A DNA stretch of 8,419 nt from assembly GCA_028820215.1 (NCBI GenBank), contig JAPPKD010000002.1:1-8419 (forward strand), given 5' to 3'. The DNA comes from Spirochaetaceae bacterium. Lineage in GTDB: Bacteria > Spirochaetota > Spirochaetia > SZUA-6 > Bin103. Positions 6,265-8,419 of the stretch are shown here, one piece after another. Position 1 is the stretch's first letter; every line of letters starts with the position of its first letter. The notes beneath the pieces are model-generated. The model was not told the origin of the DNA. It did no database searches and saw only the letters and a list, made by a program, of their open reading frames with translations. The position numbers and the translations under genes were made by a program.

Positions 6265-6316
6265 CCAACATGCCACCATGTTGGAGCTTCACCATGTCTC
6301 ACATACAACATGGCAC
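6265..6316. repeat. Octamer array B upstream of the parA remnant
   Basis: CACCATGT occurs at 6274-6281 and 6290-6297, 16 bp apart, with an inverted ACATGG at 6308-6313. Arms CCAACATG (6265-6272) and CATGTTGG (6277-6284) make a perfect 8-bp palindrome around CCAC. The stretch 6290-6316 matches 5967-5993 of array A at 26 of 27 bases. The array is far better preserved than the parA remnant it precedes, which suggests it still has a job, most simply as a second centromere or operator block. Confidence 0.68.
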
Positions 6317-6439
6317 CACCAGAGCAAATACGAGAAGAGCCGACGGGGGCCGGGGGTTGGGTCCGACTCGGGTCCGTCCACCCTCGTTCGACCTCGAAGC
6401 CGACCCATAGTTGAACGGCAGTCGGCGCCGCGGGGCAAG

Positions 6440-6638
6440 TCAGCCGAGCATGCGCAGGATGGCGACGGCGGCACGAGCATAAGCGACGGCGAACCGCCTC
6501 GGCGAGCCCGACCTTGAACTGGTCGGGCGTCACGTGGTCTCCGTGGTCGGCTGCCTCTCGGACGGCGTCGGCGAGCTTCGGGTCGGCGCCAGCGTCGGTC
6601 AGGGTGCGGGCGATAGCGTGGGTGTCGAGAGTCGCCAT
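6440..6638 (-). pseudogene. Small ORF (MATLDTH...) with probable 1-bp frameshift
   Basis: From ATG 6638, with GGAAGG 4 nt upstream, the frame reads MATLDTHAIARTLTDAG, then DPKLADAVREAADHGDHVTP and DQFKVGLAEA. It then runs into an implausible Cys/Arg-rich tail. Dropping one base near 6490-6495 joins it to FAVAYARAAVAILRMLG and a TGA at 6440-6442, giving a natural 65-residue protein: a helical head and a short hydrophobic C-terminal segment. The head recalls small coiled-coil proteins of the DUF1640 style, which also end in a membrane segment, but here the long coiled coil is absent. A true frameshift, sequencing error or older internal deletion are all possible. It follows the replication gene and a 37-codon ORF on the same strand. 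Function unknown. Confidence 0.5.
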
Positions 6639-6651
6639 GCGTCCTTCCGGT

Positions 6652-6765
6652 CTAGCCCCCCCGCGGAAATCCCCGGACCCCACGGTCAAGCTCATCGGCC
6701 AAGCCCAGCACCTTGGCGTGCCGCTTCCTCTCCGCGCCTCGGACGAGAGGGGGAGAGCCTCCCAT
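6652..6765 (-). CDS. Very small basic protein, 37 residues
   Basis: ATG 6765 lies 4 nt after the stop codon of the initiator-like gene and the frame ends at TAG 6652-6654, 13 nt before the next ATG. The product begins MGGSPPLVRGAERKRHAK and continues VLGLADELDRGVRGFPRGG: a basic patch, then an amphipathic helix. Tight packing between two same-strand ORFs and protein-like composition support it. No family is recognised and the short length keeps it uncertain. AGGGG touches the start codon too closely to be a good ribosome site, so translational coupling to the upstream gene would be needed. Confidence 0.4.
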   Translation of the reverse strand: MGGSPPLVRGAERKRHAKVLGLADELDRGVRGFPRGG

Positions 6766-6769
6766 GCCC

Positions 6770-7933
6770 CTACGTCGACTCCTCCATCGCCTTCAGCTCG
6801 TCCAGCTCCCGCCGCCACTCCTTAAGTTTGCCGGGGTCAGTACGAGCACCGTGATCGCGGATGGCCACCTCCAGGAGCCCGATCCGTTGCCACCTTTCGG
6901 CGGGGTTCCCCATATCGGGCTCGCGCGGTTCCTGCACCTCGACCTTCTGCCGCTCCGGTGGTGGCGATTCGGCACCAGAACCCGGACAAATACCCTTCGG
7001 GTCCGGTCGCTGTTCCCCGCAGACCTCGCACACACCCCCGGCGTTCAGCCCCACCACGACCCGATGCCGGCGCGGCTTGGTCTCCGTTTTCCGGTACAGC
7101 CGCCGCTTCGCCCGTTGAGCCTCTACTCTCTCGCGGAGTTCCCGGAACACCACGTCGGCTGCAAGCCGATCTTGGGGCGCTGGAATCGTGATGCCCAACT
7201 CGGTCGCCATCGAGGCAATCCCCGTCAGCTGTTTCTCGGTCGCTTGGCGTGCACCGACATGCTGCTGCTGTACGTCTAGATCAGACCTGAAAACCTTGGT
7301 TACCCCTACTTGTGGGGTATCTGGTACCCCCACTTGTGGGGTATCTGGATTCTGAGGTACCCCCGTCTGTGGGGTATCTGAATCCGACCCGTTCTCGCCA
7401 GATACCCCTGGGAGTGGGGTATCTGGAACTGGGTCTTGGCTTCCAGATACCCCTGGGAGTGGGGTATCTGAGCCGAGTGGAGCTGCACCAGATACCCCTG
7501 AAAGTGGGGTATCTGAGTCTGCTTGAGGCGTCAGGAAAATCCGAATCGTGCTGTGGTACTTCCTCCGAAGCACCTGCACCAGCCCGGTCGCGCGCAGTTC
7601 CGCCAGTGTCCGCGACACGACGTTGAGTCTCGTCTCCAGCTCGCCCGCCAGCGTCCGTTGCTTGATGCCGATCTCAAGCACGTCCTCACCCCGCGTCCAC
7701 GCTCGGCCATACGTGCACAGCGAGAGATACCAGAGCTTCAGTCGGTGCGACCCGAGCTTGACGCGCCGAGCCCGGCGCATGAACGTCTCCGGTTGTTCCG
7801 GGGGTGTGGCCTCGGAGTGAGGCAGCCTCGGCTGCGGGTTCGTGTACGCCAGCGCCGGCGCGACCGCAGTTGGACGCTCTGCCGATGGGCTTGTATTCGA
7901 TCCCGGTGTAGGGGTAGACTGATCCCCGTCCAT
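6770..7933 (-). CDS. Winged-helix replication-initiator-like protein with internal DTPxxGV repeats
   Basis: The protein has 387 residues from ATG 7933. A Pro/Thr-rich leader is followed at about 64-137 by a winged helix (SHRLKLWYLSLCTYGRAW, KQRTLAGELETRLNVVSRTL, AELRATGLVQVLRRK). Residues 141-211 hold six repeats of DTPxxGVx with periods of 15, 15, 15, 11 and 8 residues, the translation of the palindromic iterons in the DNA. The C-terminal part is basic (AQRAKRRLYRKTETKPRRHR), has a CEVC...C cluster (302, 305, 316) and ends in charged helices. A DNA-binding protein whose own gene carries an iteron array is the arrangement of lambda O and some plasmid initiators, so replication initiation is the best reading. 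No polymerase, primase or helicase motif is seen. The start is uncertain: GTG 7996 lies in a palindrome, ATG 7951 has no ribosome site, ATG 7933 has GGGAG 11 nt upstream. With parA and the RHH gene on the same strand it completes a plasmid-type module. Confidence 0.72.
   Translation of the reverse strand: MDGDQSTPTPGSNTSPSAERPTAVAPALAYTNPQPRLPHSEATPPEQPETFMRRARRVKLGSHRLKLWYLSLCTYGRAWTRGEDVLEIGIKQRTLAGELETRLNVVSRTLAELRATGLVQVLRRKYHSTIRIFLTPQADSDTPLSGVSGAAPLGSDTPLPGVSGSQDPVPDTPLPGVSGENGSDSDTPQTGVPQNPDTPQVGVPDTPQVGVTKVFRSDLDVQQQHVGARQATEKQLTGIASMATELGITIPAPQDRLAADVVFRELRERVEAQRAKRRLYRKTETKPRRHRVVVGLNAGGVCEVCGEQRPDPKGICPGSGAESPPPERQKVEVQEPREPDMGNPAERWQRIGLLEVAIRDHGARTDPGKLKEWRRELDELKAMEEST
7297..7515. 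repeat. Six 27-bp palindromic iterons inside the initiator gene; candidate origin
   Basis: The consensus is arm CAGATACCCC, a 7-nt spacer, and arm GGGGTATCTG. Units lie at 7297-7323, 7321-7347, 7354-7380, 7399-7425, 7444-7470 and 7489-7515. The right arm is identical in all six. The left arm is perfect in the last three and partial in the first three. The spacer varies (TGGGAGT, TGAAAGT, CGTCTGT, CACTTGT, TACTTGT) but is always 7 nt. Steps are 24, 33, 45, 45 and 45 bp. The arms encode DTP and GVS/GVP. Arms kept exact, spacers free and constant use of the AT-containing codons GAT and GTA in GC-rich DNA point to selection on the DNA, as for initiator binding sites. Confidence 0.87.
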
Positions 7934-7977
7934 TGCGTTGGGTGCTCCCATCACCCACGCGCCCGCCAACTTTCGAC

Positions 7978-8002
7978 CACCCGGTGTTGCGAGCACCGGG
8001 TG
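7978..8002. promoter_or_regulatory. Perfect 9-bp inverted repeat upstream of the initiator-like gene
   Basis: CACCCGGTG (7978-7986) and CACCGGGTG (7994-8002) flank a 7-nt spacer, the same spacing as in the iterons, though the arms differ in sequence. A possible extended -10 (TATCCT preceded by TG, minus strand 8039-8034) lies upstream, which would put the repeat in the early leader: an operator for autorepression, or an mRNA hairpin. It argues against GTG 7996 as the start codon. Confidence 0.55.
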
Positions 8003-8138
8003 TTCGTCTGTACGGGCGCGTTTTCGCCCCCAAAGGATAGCACGACGCCGCTGGTCGGTTCGAGTGAACTTCGAATCCGTACCCCTGCACCGGGCGCGGC
8101 GGGGGCCTTCGGTGTCTCGCTCTGGCGCGCGCGGTGGT

Positions 8139-8419
8139 TTAGTCGACGCGAAGCGCTGCCATCGGGTCGACGCGTGTCGCCCGCCGCGCCGGCAACCAGC
8201 TCGCGACCAGGCAGATCGCGGCGAGCAGCGCCGCCACCGCCGCGAGGACGGTCGGTTCGAGCGGACTCGTCTCGAACAGCAGGGCCTGGAGCTGGCGGGT
8301 CAGCGCCGCCGCAACGCCGCTGCCCAGCGCGGCGCCGGCCAGCGCCAGCCCGCCCGCCTCCACCAGCACCAGCCGGCGGATGTCGCCCGCCTGCGCCCCC
8401 ACCGCCATGCGCACGGCGA
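8139..8419 (-). CDS. ADOP family permease, C-terminal part (cut by window edge)
   Basis: The open frame enters from the right edge and ends at TAA 8139-8141. The visible part starts with the FtsX loop motif (AVRMAVGAQAGDIRRLVLVE). It has a membrane helix (GGLALAGAALGSGVAAAL), a periplasmic turn (FETSPLEPTVLAA), a last helix (AALLAAICLVASWLPA) and the ADOP ending RRATRVDPMAALRVD. This matches the end of the complete permease at 1628-4375 in layout but not closely in sequence, so it is a paralogue and not a recent copy. It is transcribed toward the plasmid-like module. Its regulator and N-terminus lie outside the window. Confidence 0.87.
   Translation of the reverse strand, partial: AVRMAVGAQAGDIRRLVLVEAGGLALAGAALGSGVAAALTRQLQALLFETSPLEPTVLAAVAALLAAICLVASWLPARRATRVDPMAALRVD

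Noticed and set aside
7312..7626. CRISPR array suggested by the regularly spaced repeats
   Set aside because: Units are palindromes with fixed 7-nt inner spacers, lie in frame within a coding sequence, and have no unique 30-40-bp spacers or cas genes.
8051..8098. tRNA-like T-arm string (TTCGAATCC) that could mark an attachment site
   Set aside because: The flanking bases cannot form the T stem and no other tRNA arm is present. A weak TTCGA/TCGAA inverted repeat with 7-nt spacer exists (8059-8075) but it is too short to call.

Overview
The window is GC-rich DNA (AT-rich only in a few short control regions). It carries two genes of the acidobacterial duplicated orphan permease (ADOP) type, one complete behind a PadR regulator gene and one cut by the right edge. 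ADOP genes in numbers are typical of Acidobacteriota, especially the Vicinamibacteria side of the phylum, so a soil or sediment acidobacterium is the best guess. The assignment rests on gene type only.

Left part (1-1240): the tail of an unknown gene, a 133-residue protein with two zinc-ribbon-like Cys clusters, and on the minus strand a tyrosine recombinase gene broken by at least three frame changes and a C-terminal deletion. This looks like the scar of an old mobile element. Middle-left (1238-4375): a sigma70-like promoter, a PadR regulator and, 4 nt later, a 915-residue MacB/FtsX-type double permease. This is an ordinary PadR-ADOP pair.

Right-middle (about 4470-8040, all minus strand) is the interesting part: a plasmid-type maintenance module. 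In transcription order it has a winged-helix protein that looks like a replication initiator, whose reading frame contains six 27-bp palindromic iterons; two very small ORFs, one with a probable 1-bp frameshift; an octamer repeat array followed by a decayed parA copy; a second octamer array leading into an intact ParA ATPase gene; a ribbon-helix-helix (RHH) protein gene that overlaps the parA stop codon; and a third octamer pair at the start of a frame-broken gene with a CxxC motif. The layout (operator/centromere array, parA, small RHH gene) is that of a type Ib partition system. The iterons inside the initiator gene recall the origin inside lambda gene O. Together they suggest a plasmid or plasmid-like integrated element.

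Far right (8139-8419): the C-terminus of a second ADOP permease on the minus strand. The two ADOP genes therefore point toward each other with the plasmid-like module between them. No RNA gene or CRISPR array was seen. Short stretches at 5991-6060, 6314-6439 and 8040-8138 hold nothing I can name, apart from weak inverted repeats.
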